Below are positions 22,790 through 34,942 of a DNA stretch of 64,000 nt, one piece after another. The notes beneath the pieces were generated by a model that saw only the letters and a program-made list of their open reading frames with translations, was not told the DNA's origin and ran no database searches. The stretch lies in contig NC_079213.1 of the NCBI RefSeq assembly GCF_029633865.1, positions 110,160,582-110,224,581 on the forward strand. The letters are read 5' to 3'. Position numbers and translations under genes: made by a program. The number at the start of each line of letters is the position of its first letter. The first letter of the stretch is position 1. The stretch comes from Lampris incognitus. Taxonomy: Eukaryota; Chordata; Actinopteri; Lampriformes; Lampridae.

Positions 22790-23100
22790 ACCAAGCATAT
22801 TTCACATACATGACATTGCATACACAATAACATTAAAGGGGGAGAGGGTCACATTTTCCAGGTTAAGGGGGGGGGTCCCAGAAAAAAATTTTAGGTGAAA
22901 AAATCAAAAATGCTCAGAATCATCTGGAATGCCGAGAAAAGTGGGTTTTAACCATTTTTAGAAAAATGCATATTTATGCATAATTATGCATAATTTTAAT
23001 TTTCTGGGATTTTCCCCTTACTCTCTGAGACAATACCTACCACCTCCAAAAAGAATTAGGATCATAAGTGCTTCAGTTTTCGGTCCCGCTATCTACACTA
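22790..23100. other. AT-rich intergenic stretch without recognised feature
   Basis: Contains poly-G runs (22867), and the words ATGCATATTTATGCATAATT and TATGCATAATTTTAATTTTC at 22966-23003. No coding sequence seen. Confidence 0.4.
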
Positions 23101-23102
23101 AC

Positions 23103-23103
<1 letters not shown>

Positions 23104-23174
<71 letters not shown>

Positions 23175-23220
23175 TACGAAAATATATGAGTAGATATATA
23201 TATATATGTGTGTGTGTGTA
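23104..23220. repeat. (CA)n plus (TA)n(TG)n microsatellites
   Basis: About 35 CA units (23104-23173), then TATATATATATATG and GTGTGTGTG (23193-23219). Confidence 0.93.
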
Positions 23221-23779
23221 TAAGGTATGTTTTGAAAACTTCTATTACACAACCGGAAACTTATAAAAGGGATATTATAGGCCGGATGCCATTTAAAAAC
23301 GGCTTCAGTTGGCTCATTATTAATTTTGCCACTATTCCTTATAAATACCAAGATCTCTCAGCTTCTCGAGCACATTTCCACTGTCATAAAGTTGAACAAA
23401 TCTACTGTAATATTGCTTTATTTTTTTGATGATTAAAATAAGACAAGGGGAGGCCCTGCTTTGGCCGGCCATGGTTCATCATAACGCTGATTCAATCAAT
23501 CAATCAATAAATCAATCAATCTTTATCAATATGCTTGTGGCACATTAAAACGCAATGGTATGGGCTTTACAGTGCGTTAGAAGTACCCATTAAAAGCCCC
23601 CCCACATTAAAAGACGGTGGGGGGGAGACACTAGGAAAACAGAACTCACAAATAAATAAATAAATAGATAGATAAATAGATACATACATAAAATCAAGAT
23701 TCAAACCTTTGTAAAACAAAGTGAGGCGCATATAAAAGAGCGATAATAAATATTTCACAATAATGAAAGATTCTACACC

Positions 23780-24245
23780 GGGGGGGGGGACCAAGGGTGG
23801 AAGGACCGGGGGGAGGAGGAGGAGGACTGGGGGAAGACCGGGGGAGGGGGAACTGGGGGAGGATGAGGATCGGGGAGGGAAACCGGAGGAGGAGATGGAC
23901 CGGGGGAAGAGGAGGACCATGGCGGGAGGAGGAGGAGGAGGACCAGAGGAGGGGGAACAGTCGGTGGTGGGGGGGTAGATAGGCGTGGGAGGAGGAGGAG
24001 GAGGACTGGGGGAAGACCGGGGGAGGGGGAACTGGGGAGGATGAGGATCGGGGAGGGAGACCGGGGGAAGAGGAGGACCATGGCGGGAGGAGGAGGAGGA
24101 CCAGAGGAGGGGGAACAGTCGGTGGTGAGGGGGGGCAGGTAGGCGTGGGAGGAGGAGGAGGCGGGAGGAGGACCAGAGGAGGGGGAACAGTCGGTGGTGG
24201 GGGGGGCAGGTAGGCGTGGGAGGAGGGAGGGAGGAGGAGGAGGTA
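23780..24245. repeat. G/A-rich minisatellite upstream of the FNBP1-type exon 1
   Basis: About 465 bp almost entirely G and A on the plus strand, with GGGGGAAGACCGGGGGAGGG and GGGGGAACAGTCGGTGGTG repeated (second motif near 23952, 24109 and 24181). Many runs of three or more G: a candidate for G-quadruplex or triplex DNA. Confidence 0.9.
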
Positions 24246-24379
24246 GTTGAGCGTGCTCGTCGGCGCGACGCAGACGCGGAGCGGCGGAGGTCGGGAAACC
24301 CAGCGGCAGCCCGGACGACTTTGAGCGGGGGGAAGAAGGCGTCAAATCCCGGGGAGAACTTCACAGGGGGGAATCCGCC
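24240..24379 (+). promoter_or_regulatory. GC-rich 5' leader/promoter of the FNBP1-type gene
   Basis: CG-dense sequence (GCGTGCTCGTCGGCGCGACG and following) immediately before the ATG, continuing as a CpG island into the intron to about 25.5 kb. A G/A-rich minisatellite lies just upstream. No TATA box before the ATG; a TATAAAAG lies 330 bp downstream at 24732. Confidence 0.55.
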
Positions 24380-24403
24380 ATGAGTTGGGGAACGGAGCTC
24401 TGG
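24380..24403 (+). CDS. fnbp1/fnbp1l: FNBP1/FNBP1L-type F-BAR gene, exon 1 only
   Basis: ATG AGT TGG GGA ACG GAG CTC TGG followed directly by GTACGT donor gives MSWGTELW, the exact N-terminus of the F-BAR proteins FNBP1 (FBP17) and FNBP1L (Toca-1); TRIP10 begins MDWGTELW. The family bends membranes and links Cdc42 to N-WASP-driven actin assembly during endocytosis. The ATG follows a GC-rich leader at the start of a CpG-rich region, as expected for a first exon. No sequence coding for the next segment (DQFD..HTQWG) was found to the right, so intron 1 probably runs past the window end. Eight codons cannot separate the two paralogues, but a chance match with a perfect donor and CpG context is unlikely. 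Confidence 0.8.
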
Positions 24404-24535
24404 GTACGTCCGCAGGGTTGTAACTGTGTTTTATTCACCCGTGTTGCTGTTGAAACCTCCGGGGCTTATCACGGGCGAACCTGGAATCCGGGAAAGGAAG
24501 GTGCCGCGCGGCACCTTCGGCGTCGGGAAGGACGG

Positions 24536-24613
24536 ACAGCCGCGGCTAAACTAGCCGGCTGCTAGCCAGCCGCGGCTAAGCTAGCCGGCTGTTAGCCAGC
24601 CGCGGCTAAGTAA
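24536..24613. repeat. 33-bp tandem repeat, 2.3 units
   Basis: CAGCCGCGGCTAA(A/G)CTAGCC then GGCTGCTAGC, repeated just inside intron 1 of the FNBP1-type gene. CCGCGG and CTAGCCGGCTG make it partly palindromic. Confidence 0.85.
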
Positions 24614-24992
24614 GCTAATCCTCACAATGCATCTTGGGCTGCCGTGACAGCGGCGGGCGAAACAATAGGCGAGCCCCGCGCTCTCCCCGTCGTCGGGTCA
24701 AGTGAGGCGGGATCGGTTCGGCACCGTGTTCTATAAAAGGCGGGCCGCGGTGATTTGCGGGGCGACGGCGGCGACTTATTACGGGGGGGGGTTATCTTGT
24801 CGTCGGGGTTTTGGTTGTCACACCCTGTTTTAATCGGCGGGGGGCTCGAAGCTGACCGGGGGGGTGGGGTGGGTGGGGGTGCCGCTTATCAGCGGCGGGA
24901 TGCGGTACGCGTCCGCTGCCCGGCGGAACAACCGGAGCTTTGCGGTAGACCGCTTACCCCACCGGCTCCGCTGGTCGGTATTACGTCGGCGT

Positions 24993-25110
24993 TATTGTAA
25001 ACTACTAATAAGACACGTTAGCCCCCTAGCTAACGGGTCCGACCCTTTAGCCGAGCGGCACACGCCGTACGAATCCCGCACCGGGCGAGAATCAATAACC
25101 GGTTACATTG
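24993..25110 (+). repeat. tRNA-like SINE fragment (same family as 39.98-40.56 kb)
   Basis: GTAAACTACTAATAAGACAC, CCTAGCTAACGGGTC, CCTTTAGCCGAGCGG and CGAATCCCGCACCGGGC match the arrays at 39988-40560 in reverse orientation; part of the middle is missing. Confidence 0.7.
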
Positions 25111-25261
25111 TTATCGCTGATCTTTCTTTTGTCATAACTTCAAGGCAGCGGTGTCCAGCCCTGCCCCCGGAGAGCTACCCTCGCCCCGACCCCGGTTCTG
25201 ATTCGATTAATCAGGGGTCAGTGGGTAATCGGTAGAGTCAGGTGTGTTAGATTACGGCCGG

Positions 25262-25345
25262 CGTGATAAACGGCAGGGGTGGTAGGGGTCCGGCGGCAGG
25301 GGCGGTAGGGTGGTAGGGGTCCGGCGGCAGGGGCGGTAGGGGCTG
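25262..25345. repeat. GC-rich tandem repeat
   Basis: GGTAGGGGTCCGGCGGCAGG followed by GGCGGTAGGG, about two units, in the CpG-rich start of intron 1. A short (GC)n run follows at 25529-25546. Confidence 0.85.
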
Positions 25346-27758
25346 GGCGCCGCTGCTTTAACGTATGTGATCGTCTAGAATTTGGAACTCTGCTGAATCA
25401 GCCGACTCCTGCGTGACTCACGTCATTCATAACGCCTGCGATGTGGAGTCATATGCCGGACTCTTGTTTGCTCGGTAGAACGGATTTGGGGGCCGTCTGC
25501 TCTTTTGTCAAGTCCGTCTGGAGCCGGTGCGCGCGCGCGCGCGCGTGTTCCCTCCCCGTATCATCAGTTGGCAGGCTCCTTCCCGTCAAGGCGTTCATGT
25601 CGGGTGCTTCGTGTTGATCAAAACACAGTTTCCCCGCATTATGTAGCGACGTGTCTCCGATGGAAAACGTTGGGAATTATTGAATATTGGGCCCCCCGGA
25701 CTTGGACGTCCACTGACGTTATAACGGTGAAGCGTAAATGTGGTGTTGTGGGGTGTTGGCCAGCCAGAGCTCTTGAGGGTTGGAGGTTGGATCCTCCGAA
25801 GGGGCTGCGTGGAAGAACTTGCACGTGTTTTTTGGGGGTCTGCATGAAAGCGTTTGGGATGCTGATAGTGGGGGGGGGGGGTTAGTTGTTTGGAGTAGAA
25901 ATCCAAATGCGCTGCTTCGCTCTCAAGACTTAAGATCTACAGGAATAGGATGAATAGAGCCAGCAGGGTCTCTTAGTCAGGCCTGAGGACTACCTCTGGT
26001 TCCTGGGATGATTGAGAATGACCACTGATTTGGGCTGGGTATCAGCAGGTGCCTCCTTATTTGTTATTACAGCGATATTTCACTGCCAATTCGATTCATA
26101 CTGTGATATTTATTTTTGATTTTTTCAAATGTGATGAGATTGATATTTTTTCTCATCCCCCTTTTACCTGCAGTAACACGAGAAAACTGCAATAATTCAA
26201 ACAAAATGTACCACAGAATGCATTTATTTTAAGCTCCGTGTGTTACAAAGTCCTAAAAGATGAGCATGCACGAGTAACGCAGTCATTCAGATATGTAGAA
26301 ATCATTACATCAGACCTCTTCACAACGCCTGTTCATTGTGCTTCAGGGGAACAGCTGTGACATTAAAATCATCACAGTTTAGTATTGCTTATTGCTGTGT
26401 TGAATGAACCCCACCCCACCCCCCACATCTACCACTCGCAGACCTCTCTATTGGCATATAATATTTAGCCTACTTCTTTCAATTACAAGCAGCCGTTGAA
26501 TATCTTAATGTAATTATACTATAGACAAATCAGTAATTATCCCTGGTCAATGTAAAAAAAAGAAGAAGAGGCTTTTGTGTGTTTGTGAGTGTTTTCCTGT
26601 GACTGTGTGTGTCTGTGTATAGAGTATTAAGTATTTGGATAGTGTACTCGGTACTTCCCAGAGGCCGCCCCGTCGATTAGACAGACAGACCGGATATTGA
26701 TCTGCGGCTCCAAGTCTGAGATGGAGAGTAGAGGGAACGGCAGAGCCCCAGACAGTAGACTTCAGTCATATTGTCAAAAACTTTGATTTCATTTTTACTT
26801 CTCTTAAAGCTCCTTCGCTGAAAAATCTGATTTCACTTCATGGTCCTTTTCTTGTCAGAGGGAAATTGGATAGAATATTTTGTTGCTTGGTGTCATTATC
26901 GTTCACTTCAGTTATCACTTACGAAGAAGTGCTGATATTAATACTGTGACATCCAGTTTTTTTTCCATTGAAACTAAGACAGTGTGAGACTTGAGCACAA
27001 GCAAGCCCACAATGCTCTCAGTAGGTCTCAGTAGGTCTGAAGACATCATGGAGAAAATATTTCCCATTTGGAATTTATCATCCCATGTGTTCAGCTCAGT
27101 GATTTTTTTTCAGGGTTGCTAACTGGTAAATATTCAGACTCTGCTAAAACTACCTGAATGACAGGCACCTTTTTAAAAATACGTTTGAGGAACCGCCAGT
27201 TGTAACACAGATTCAATGTCTACGTTTGGTCTTCATGCTTGCCAAAATGGGATTAGTGGCTCCAAGTGCCCCATGTGATTTTTTTTTTTGGATTTTTTTT
27301 TTTTAGTGAAATGAAAAAATAATGCAAGATAGCATTTTTTTTTTTTTTACTCGGTGCTATAACTATCCAAAGATGACCAATCAGTGGAAACTCATGAGTT
27401 AATCTTTCCAGCTGTTCATTACAACTGCTGTTTCTATGCAATATAATGCAGTGCTGCTTATTTGTGTTGGCTGGGTTTCCCAGCGAATTTTGGCCTTCCA
27501 TTTGTGTTTTTGTCAGTGAAGTTACCATCCATCGGTCTTTCGGTCGTGATGTCACACGCCGCCATCTTCCAAGTAACATTAGTCATTGTTGTCAACTGTT
27601 AGCAGATTTGTCTTACTAACTATTAGTTTCTCAAATATTTTTTCAAATTAATGTTCAGATCACAGATTTTCTCAGGTAAGATTTTAGATATATTTTAAGG
27701 TAACCTTTTAGGTTAGATTGGATATATAGCTATATGTAAGATAGTGCATGCAGGCGAG

Positions 27759-27971
27759 ATGGTTGGGCGTTCCTGTTTTGTGAAGAATTGCCAAAGCAAA
27801 TTCCATGATCGCTCCGGTATTAAACTCGAGAATGGGTTACGCTTTTTTTCTTTCCCTTCTTGGAAGAGAAACGAAGGAAAGAACATAGAGGGCTTAACCA
27901 AGAGGCGCAGGACGGCCTGGGTTGCAGCAGTGAGACGCAAATCGATCACGTTCTTTAAACATCCCAGTGAG
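27759..27971 (+). pseudogene. Isolated THAP-domain exon
   Basis: From ATG: MVGRSCFVKNCQSKFHDRSG, GLRFFSFPSWKR, RRTAWVAAVRRKSITFFKHP, then GTAAGG donor after a Glu codon. THAP features: CxxxxC zinc pair, FFSFP, the conserved Trp; the closing C..H pair would be in another exon. THAP domains are zinc DNA-binding modules from P-element-type transposases and host THAP proteins. No continuation with clear homology was found downstream, so this is a leftover of a THAP gene or P-like transposon, or an exon of an unrecognised gene. Confidence 0.65.
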
Positions 27972-30880
27972 GTAAGGGTAAGGGTAAAGCCAAATGTAAC
28001 GCTAATATATGGCAAAGTCGATGGCTAAAGTGCTAGCTAATTCGTAAACAATGCCCGCTGATCCTTGAAAGATGATGCCCGGCGTCATGTTGCCCTTGGA
28101 AACGGCCCAAGTCCGAAAGACCGATTTCAGGCTTGGCGTCTGGTGTCATCGCCTCAAGGGTTGGATGTTATGTCAAACACATCGTAAAGAAGACACTAGA
28201 GCAGAACAAGAACAGATATTTGTCCAATGTCAGACGTTGAAGATGTTGCTTGTGTAATTTCAGATACTTATTACATACACAAAAGCTTTCTCTTGGTTAT
28301 TTAAGGGTTTTTGTTGCTCCGTGCTGATGGCATCGCCTAAAAAGATCTTTGATTTTCTAGTTTGGAGCTTCAGGTAGGACTAGTTCATGTTCACAAATAT
28401 TTAGTGACCAGTCCAACATCCCAGGAACCATACACATCCAGTGGAATGTTTTTTTTCTTCTTCTTTATAGCGTATGGTCTCTTTTTACCTGTAGCTCACA
28501 GCATGTGGGTGTTTCCTGCCTAGTGGGATAGAACTAGCATGTTCTGCTTTGTATTTTGGCTGTAGCATGTGGCAGACATGTTGGCTGGACTCCAGGTCTT
28601 TGAGACTTTACAAAGCAAGCGAAGGACATCCTATTACTGAGCTGGCTTCCTTCCCTCTGACACACACACGCACACACACGTGTGGGTGTGTGCGCGTGTG
28701 GTTTTCATGCGAGTATGTGTGTGTGCTTAGGTGTTGCCATGCTGTGCCCTGGTCTGTCTCGCTGAGGTGATTTGGAGTCCAGCGGAGCTGGGGAGGACAG
28801 TCTGACTGAAGAGACAGAAAACAGGTCCTCTACTGACTGACCAAACAGAAAGAAAAGCAAGAGAGGGTTGGAGAGTGCAAGGGTAGAGGAAAGATGACAA
28901 AGATTTACCAACTGCTAAATTCCGGATTTGGGTTCCATGTTTGTCACGGCCTCAACCTTAATGTGGTTCACTCCTCAAGCAAAGTCGGAATCCTTACTGG
29001 GATAAAAAGAGCTGCCATTACATCAGCTGCATATTCTTACTTTTTCTTGGGGAATGCCAGTTATTTGATTGTGGTTGTGGCTTACCACTAGTTAATGATC
29101 ACCGATAAAAGCACTCAGCCTACATTTGCCAGTATCCCTGCTGTCGCTGCGTTTGTAGTTGTTGTAGTTGTAGTTAGTGGAGGGGCAGTAGCCTGGCTCT
29201 TGGCAGGTGACAGCGGGTGTGAATGAAGTCACATTGAGGCAAAGGGCAGTGGCAGGGACGCAGCAAGCTGTTACTCAGTCTGGCCAAGCCTACTCTCTGA
29301 GCATAGCCAGGTCGCGCGTGTGTGTGTGTGTGTGTGTGCGTGTGTGTGTGCATGCGTACGTGTGTGCGGGCACTAGGGGAGGATGTCTTTGTTAATTAAG
29401 AATGTTGTGTTTACAATCCTCCCAGAGACAGGAAGTCTGAGGGAGGGTTTAGGGCAGTGTAGGTAGAGAAAGGACATTGAGAAAGAGATTTTGAGAGAAA
29501 CGAGTGCACCGAAGAAGGGAGGGACAAAGGGAGGTGGCGTATTGATGAAGGTGGAGAGAGAAGAGGACAATTTGCTAGACAACAGGAGGCAGAAATGGGA
29601 GAGGATTTCATGTGAGGAGTCAGCAGGGGCATTGCACTTAAAGTATGATAAATGGTTTGGCATTGCCAAAAATCTATTTGAGTAAGTGCCAAGTAGCTCG
29701 TTTACTATTTAGGTCATTACTCATGTCACGCTGAAGACTATGCTGAGCTTATGCCAAATCTTGCTCTATGCAAAGCTTTACATTTGTAGTCGTTTGAACA
29801 TTGCGGTATCCTTGTCTTCAAGAGTCAGTGGTTATGGTAATAGATGTTGGTGGCATAGACACTACCATTAATCGTGTTTTGCTTTGGGTGATGTATGGCT
29901 ACATTGGTCCACCTCTAGTTAAAGAGGCTGAGGCTCAGTGTGCGGGGTGAGGTGTATACAGCATGCTGTCTGCTCTGCCTGCCGGGGACTGAAGTGCGGC
30001 TCTCGACCTTTGTTGTTTGATATCGTTCCCCCTTTCTCTCCCTTCCAAGAATTTGTTAAGTCAATTTCTGTCTGCTTGCACCTGTTAAGCTTTCTTTCCT
30101 TCTTTAATTGCATCCATCTTTGTATCCCTGCCTCCGTTGTCTTTCACTAATTTCCCCTCTATTCTCTTACTTTCAACAGTCTCTCTCTCGCTCTGTCTCT
30201 CTCTGTCTCTGTTGCACAGCTGCTGCCTTCCTACTCTTGGCGAGTCTTCAGAATGAGTCCCCACTCGTCCCGTCTTTTCCTCTCCCTTCTTCCTCTCTTC
30301 TCCTGCATCGTCCCTGGATGCAGTCACAGCTGGGGCCGCCCAACCAGCTGTTTGGCAGTCAAACTTCTAGATCAAACTAATGGTCAACTGACATTACACA
30401 GTAAAGACACAGTTTAGCCTAATTAGTCTAATTATCTCACCAATATGGAAGTGGTTTGCAGCAATTAAAAAATTAAAAGGATAGTGCACTAGTTTAACAT
30501 TAAATTCTACTAAAATATAAAATTTACATGTTTGGGGGACATTTTTCGGGAGTGTTTTTTTTCCCCCTACTTGCCACTGTGGCCAGTAAATCCCAAACTT
30601 CACCAACCACTTTCCTACTTTTACCTGCCAACTAGATTCCTAGAATAGATTAGAACATTGAAAAAGGGCTCGTAGGGCACTCGAACCCGGCCATCACAGT
30701 GACTGGTAGCAAACTTGACAACCACAGAGAAGAACTGACCAGCATTTGTGTATTTGCTGGTAGTAATTTCCATCTTCGCTTATGTCATTGCTATCATTAG
30801 CATTAGCTTTTTTTCCAGGAGACAAGTGAGCCAAGATGGCCAAAACTTTTCTCAATGATGTCATCAAGAGAAAACGCCGG

Positions 30881-30923
30881 AAAATGCTTCTACTGAGACA
30901 TCTAGTCTCAGTAGAAGCATTTT
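30881..30923. repeat. Perfect 19-bp inverted repeat with 5-base loop
   Basis: AAAATGCTTCTACTGAGAC, loop ATCTA, then the exact reverse complement GTCTCAGTAGAAGCATTTT. The stem does not extend further. Confidence 0.9.
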
Positions 30924-32219
30924 GGACATTTTGGGACAAGCAGCTTGGACATTGTTAGTGAATCTTGGATGGGTTTTTTTTATGGACGCCAGCATATACA
31001 GGTCCATACATGCGCATTAAGTCAGAAATTACAGCTTAGAATTATGACTTGGAATGCATTACCTTGCATACCCAAGGGAGAATTCAATGTTATTTACCAC
31101 ACTGTAATTGTATGCAGCATGTCACACAGCATCACTAAAACAATATTGACCACATAACACTTCAAGAGGCCATTTGGTGCAAAAATAAAACATTTTGAAA
31201 ACAATTTCACTGGGCGTAACATGGAAGGCCACTGTGGTAGACATTTAAGGGAATAACTGGTCTACTGTAAGATTATCCTGTGCTACAAGTGCAGTTTCCA
31301 TAGAGAGTGTGTTATTAGGAAATGGGCTTGGGCGCCATGATATCCAGTATTCATTCTACTTTCTAAAGGAATGTTCAATAACTTCATGCTGCTCGCCAGC
31401 AAATTAAGAGTCGGGCTCAAGACCAGTCAAGTATCCCTTATTTGGGCCAAGAAGTGATGCCTTCCTCTGCAAAATAATGGATAGTGAAAATGAACATTGT
31501 AGTACTATATGTAGGTCATTTGTTGGCCAGGTCATGAGGCTTTTACAAAGCAGATCTTCTGTATCATTAAAAGTTTGAATTGTGAAGATCAAGGTTAGAT
31601 TTAGAATGTTTTCTGAAAGAAAACTGACATTTTTAGGTCTTAAGCAGAGGTTTTGGCTACTGTTGCTGGGCAAAAATGATTCTTTCTAGGAAGCAAAAGC
31701 TGACTCACTGCGGGATTAAGATAATTCCACACCCTTCCATGTCACAACTTCTCTTCACGCACAAGACCTTGACTTCAGTGGTGTCTGCCTGTAGTCAGTC
31801 AGTCTGTCTGTCATCTCTTTATTAGTCAGCTGCTTTATTGGACGGGATAAAAGTGCTGGCTTTAGGGTACATGGAAAGTTGGAAGATGTCAGAAATATTT
31901 CTGATGAAATTTACCCAGTTTACCAACCCAGTCATTATACTAAACCTCTGCTAGATAGTTGGCTGCTGGGGGTGCTGGGCCTGCTGCTATGAAATGCTTA
32001 CAGAGAGTAACACTACCTTAATCTTCGCTCTTCTAGGCCAGCAATGAAAGGGATTATGTCATCGCTCTTTGTTAGCTAAATTGCTGAACTGCACCACCGT
32101 TAGCTTGACTGTAGATGTTGGGGTATAAACCACACATGTAGAAACCTTTTTTATTTTGCTTTTACTTGCAACAGTTTCCACCCTGTGCCTTGTTGAATTT
32201 TCAACAAATATTTGTCTTA

Positions 32220-32428
32220 CAGCGGTGATACTCAACCATGTGCCATGGACAACCATGTGTATGCAGGTTTCCTTTCCAACCCAACACTACACCAGCTGAT
32301 TTCACTTATCAACACATGTTCAAACAGACAGGAGAAGGCTAATCAGTCAAATCAGCCCGTGTCATGTTGGGTTGGAAAGAAAACCTGTGTACATATGACT
32401 TTCCATGGGACATGGTTGAATGTAACTG
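32220..32428. repeat. Palindromic MITE
   Basis: Ends CAGCGGTGATACTCAACCAT..GCCATGGA and, reversed, CAGTTACATTCAACCATGTC..CCATGGA. The interior is also partly palindromic (CAGGTTTCCTTTCCAACCCA against TGGGTTGGAAAGAAAACCTG). No clear target duplication. Confidence 0.6.
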
Positions 32429-33179
32429 GTTTTCAGCACCAGCTTTGGGGTTGTGCTACAGGATCTGGACATCCTCCAGTTGATGTCCTTGCGCGACTGT
32501 GTACTAAACACTGGCCACTAAACCTGCTCTACTCGCCTATTCTGATGCTATCTGCTCTGTGGATGGGCACAACAGCAAATGTTGAACAACTAAATACCAA
32601 ATAATACCAAATGACTAATAAACAAATACAACTGTAAATTTGAATGACTGGCTAACAGACAAACAGACCCTCCACCATATTCTAGACAGATTAGCAGACT
32701 GACAGGCAGATGTGCATGGTGGGATAAGACAGACAAATGTAGTCTTAGTCATTCAATCGATCCATCAGTCATCTGTTAGCAAGTTATTGTACAACAGTCT
32801 GTTTTTACATCTTTTGTTCTTAGAAGTCAAGTTCCATATTTGTTAAGCTGGTTCTTTGTCTTTCCACCGTGCAGAATTAAACTTCCCTTAAGCTTACCAT
32901 TGTTGGAGTGTGGAGAATTGATCAGCCATGGCGTTCTGTATGGCTGCCTGTGTCAGTGTGTGGTAGGTTGTCTCTACAGCAGTGGGATGTTTTGCACAGA
33001 GGCCTGTCCCTTCCTCCTATCCTTAATCTCTTTCTCTCTCTCACTCGTTCTGTCTCTACCCCTCCCCACCCCCAGTACATTTATACAGCAGTGGTTCCCA
33101 CCATCTACCGGGTTATTTGTGGGGCTGACGGGTCGGGAAGGCCAAGGGAGTTGTGTAGAGGATGGGAGAATGCACATGC

Positions 33180-33214
<35 letters not shown>
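33180..33214. repeat. (CA)n microsatellite
   Basis: About 17 CA units. A (GT)n run of about 19 units is at 33757-33795. Confidence 0.95.
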
Positions 33215-33218
<4 letters not shown>

Positions 33219-33756
33219 AATGTACTGATGCTTTTTTTTATCAGTTTTGGGGAATCTATATGTGCTGACTATATTATGGCCAGTTGCCAGTAAGTCTCTA
33301 CGTATGGGAAACTCCGGAGTCTGTCAGGAATTTGCCCTGATTCACATGGCATAAATACCGGATCAGTGTATGTAGTGTATATACGTGACACAAGCAGAAC
33401 TGGCCCCGGCCCCTCTCCCTTTGCCCTCCCCATGTTTACAGGCACAAAGATAATCAGAAACTGTCTACTATCCAAGTGGATTTGCAAATGCAGGGCACTG
33501 AAGACATGAAACAATGTAAATTATTCAATGTTACGCTTTATGATCAAGAATATTAAGGGATATTTACAGTAAGTGGGCAAGGGAGTAACATCATTTAGGG
33601 AAGAGTAGGTAGCCTATGTTGCATCCAAAACACAAGTTTTAGAAACAGGACAAAAACAATGGTGATCCCAGCAGCTAGAGTTTTCCCAGGCTGATTATTT
33701 GGCTGCTGAAGGTTCAGAGCCCTATAAAACCAGTGTGTGTTTGTGCGCTACTGTGA

Positions 33757-33800
<44 letters not shown>

Positions 33801-34409
33801 GATCTGCATATTAACACCCTTTCTAGCTGTTCAGCATGGAGGGTTGCTGGTTACCCAGGCTACCTGTCACTTGTGTATGCCTGAACTGAAGTATGCAGCC
33901 TGCCTGGATACCCGCTTGTTACCCCAGACCATGATATGTCATGTAGTCCCCGTGTAGTATAGAAGTCAACAGTAAGCAGTGCCTTGCTCCTAAAAAGCGT
34001 TAAGCTTTAAATCGGGCTAAGACCAGAACTGGTCCCTAAGAAACCTTCCCCAACTTCACAAATCACGAGCCTATTCCTCTTAAAGTAATACACTCCAGAG
34101 TTAGTCACTCATCCCTGTCCACAGTTGTAAAGGTGCTGACAGCAGCAGTTGCAGAAGTACCTTGGGGGAGTTGTAGGCCTGCATAGTGCAACAAATAGAG
34201 CATTGCATAATCATTGTCAAGGTAAGGAGTTTAATTCCTAACCATACTAAATTTTAGATAAAGGTGTTCCCCAAATGCTACTTCCCCCGATGCAGTCGGA
34301 GGGTTTGCCAAAGATGTAACCTGATAGCAGCTATCAGCTTTGTTCCGTGAAGTTATTGGTTAACTACGTTATTTACTATCACATTTGTGGAAATAAGCCA
34401 CTCTTGACT

Positions 34410-34480
34410 GGTTTACATTACTACTACTACTACTATTACCCCTTTTGGCTGCTCCCGTTGGAGGTGGCCATATCGGATTC
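34410..34480 (-). repeat. RTE LINE 3' tail fragment
   Basis: ACTACTACTACTACTATTAC then TTGGCTGCTCCCGTTGGAGG matches the minus-strand RTE 3' end at 61427-61475. Only the tail remains. Confidence 0.6.
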
Positions 34481-34544
34481 CTCTTGGTTCTTAAACATGG
34501 ATTTGATGAAGAATTCTTGCTTTATTTCAGTGGGCCCCTATAGT

Positions 34545-34942
34545 ACATATCTATCCGTCCATCTGTTTTCCGAACCACTTATCCTGCTCTCAGGGTCGCG
34601 GGGATGCTGGAGCCTATCCCAGCAGTCATTGGGCGGCAGGCGGGGAGACACCCTGGACAGGCCGCCAGACTATCACAAGGCTGACATAAATACACACACC
34701 CACACACATTCATACCTAGGGACAATTTAGTACGGTCGATTCACCTGACCTACATGTATTTGGACTGTGGGAGGAAACCAGAGCACCCAGAGGAAACCCA
34801 CACAGACACGGGGAGAACATGCAAACGCCACACAGGATGACCCGGGATGACCCCCCCCCAAGGTTGGGCGACCCCGGGGCTTGAACCCAGGACCTTCTTG
34901 CTGTGAGGCGACCACACTAACCACTGCGCCACCGTGCCGCCT
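34545..34942 (-). repeat. SINE family B, minus orientation, full copy
   Basis: Reverse strand begins GGCGGCACGGTGGCGCAGTG, GTTAGTGTGGTCGCCTCACA, box B-like GGGTTCAAGCCCCGG, then CTCCCCGTGTCTGTGTGGGT, TTTCCTCTGGGTGCTCTGGT and a 3' part with CGCGACCCTGAGAGCAGGAT. tRNA-derived head. Confidence 0.85.

Noticed and set aside
23567..24364. Proline/serine-rich open frames of 190-265 codons on the minus strand
   Set aside because: They are the complement of the G/A-rich minisatellite; low complexity, no conserved motif.
24755..25235. GC-rich open frames after the F-BAR exon 1
   Set aside because: No similarity to the F-BAR domain; CpG-island sequence has few stops by composition.
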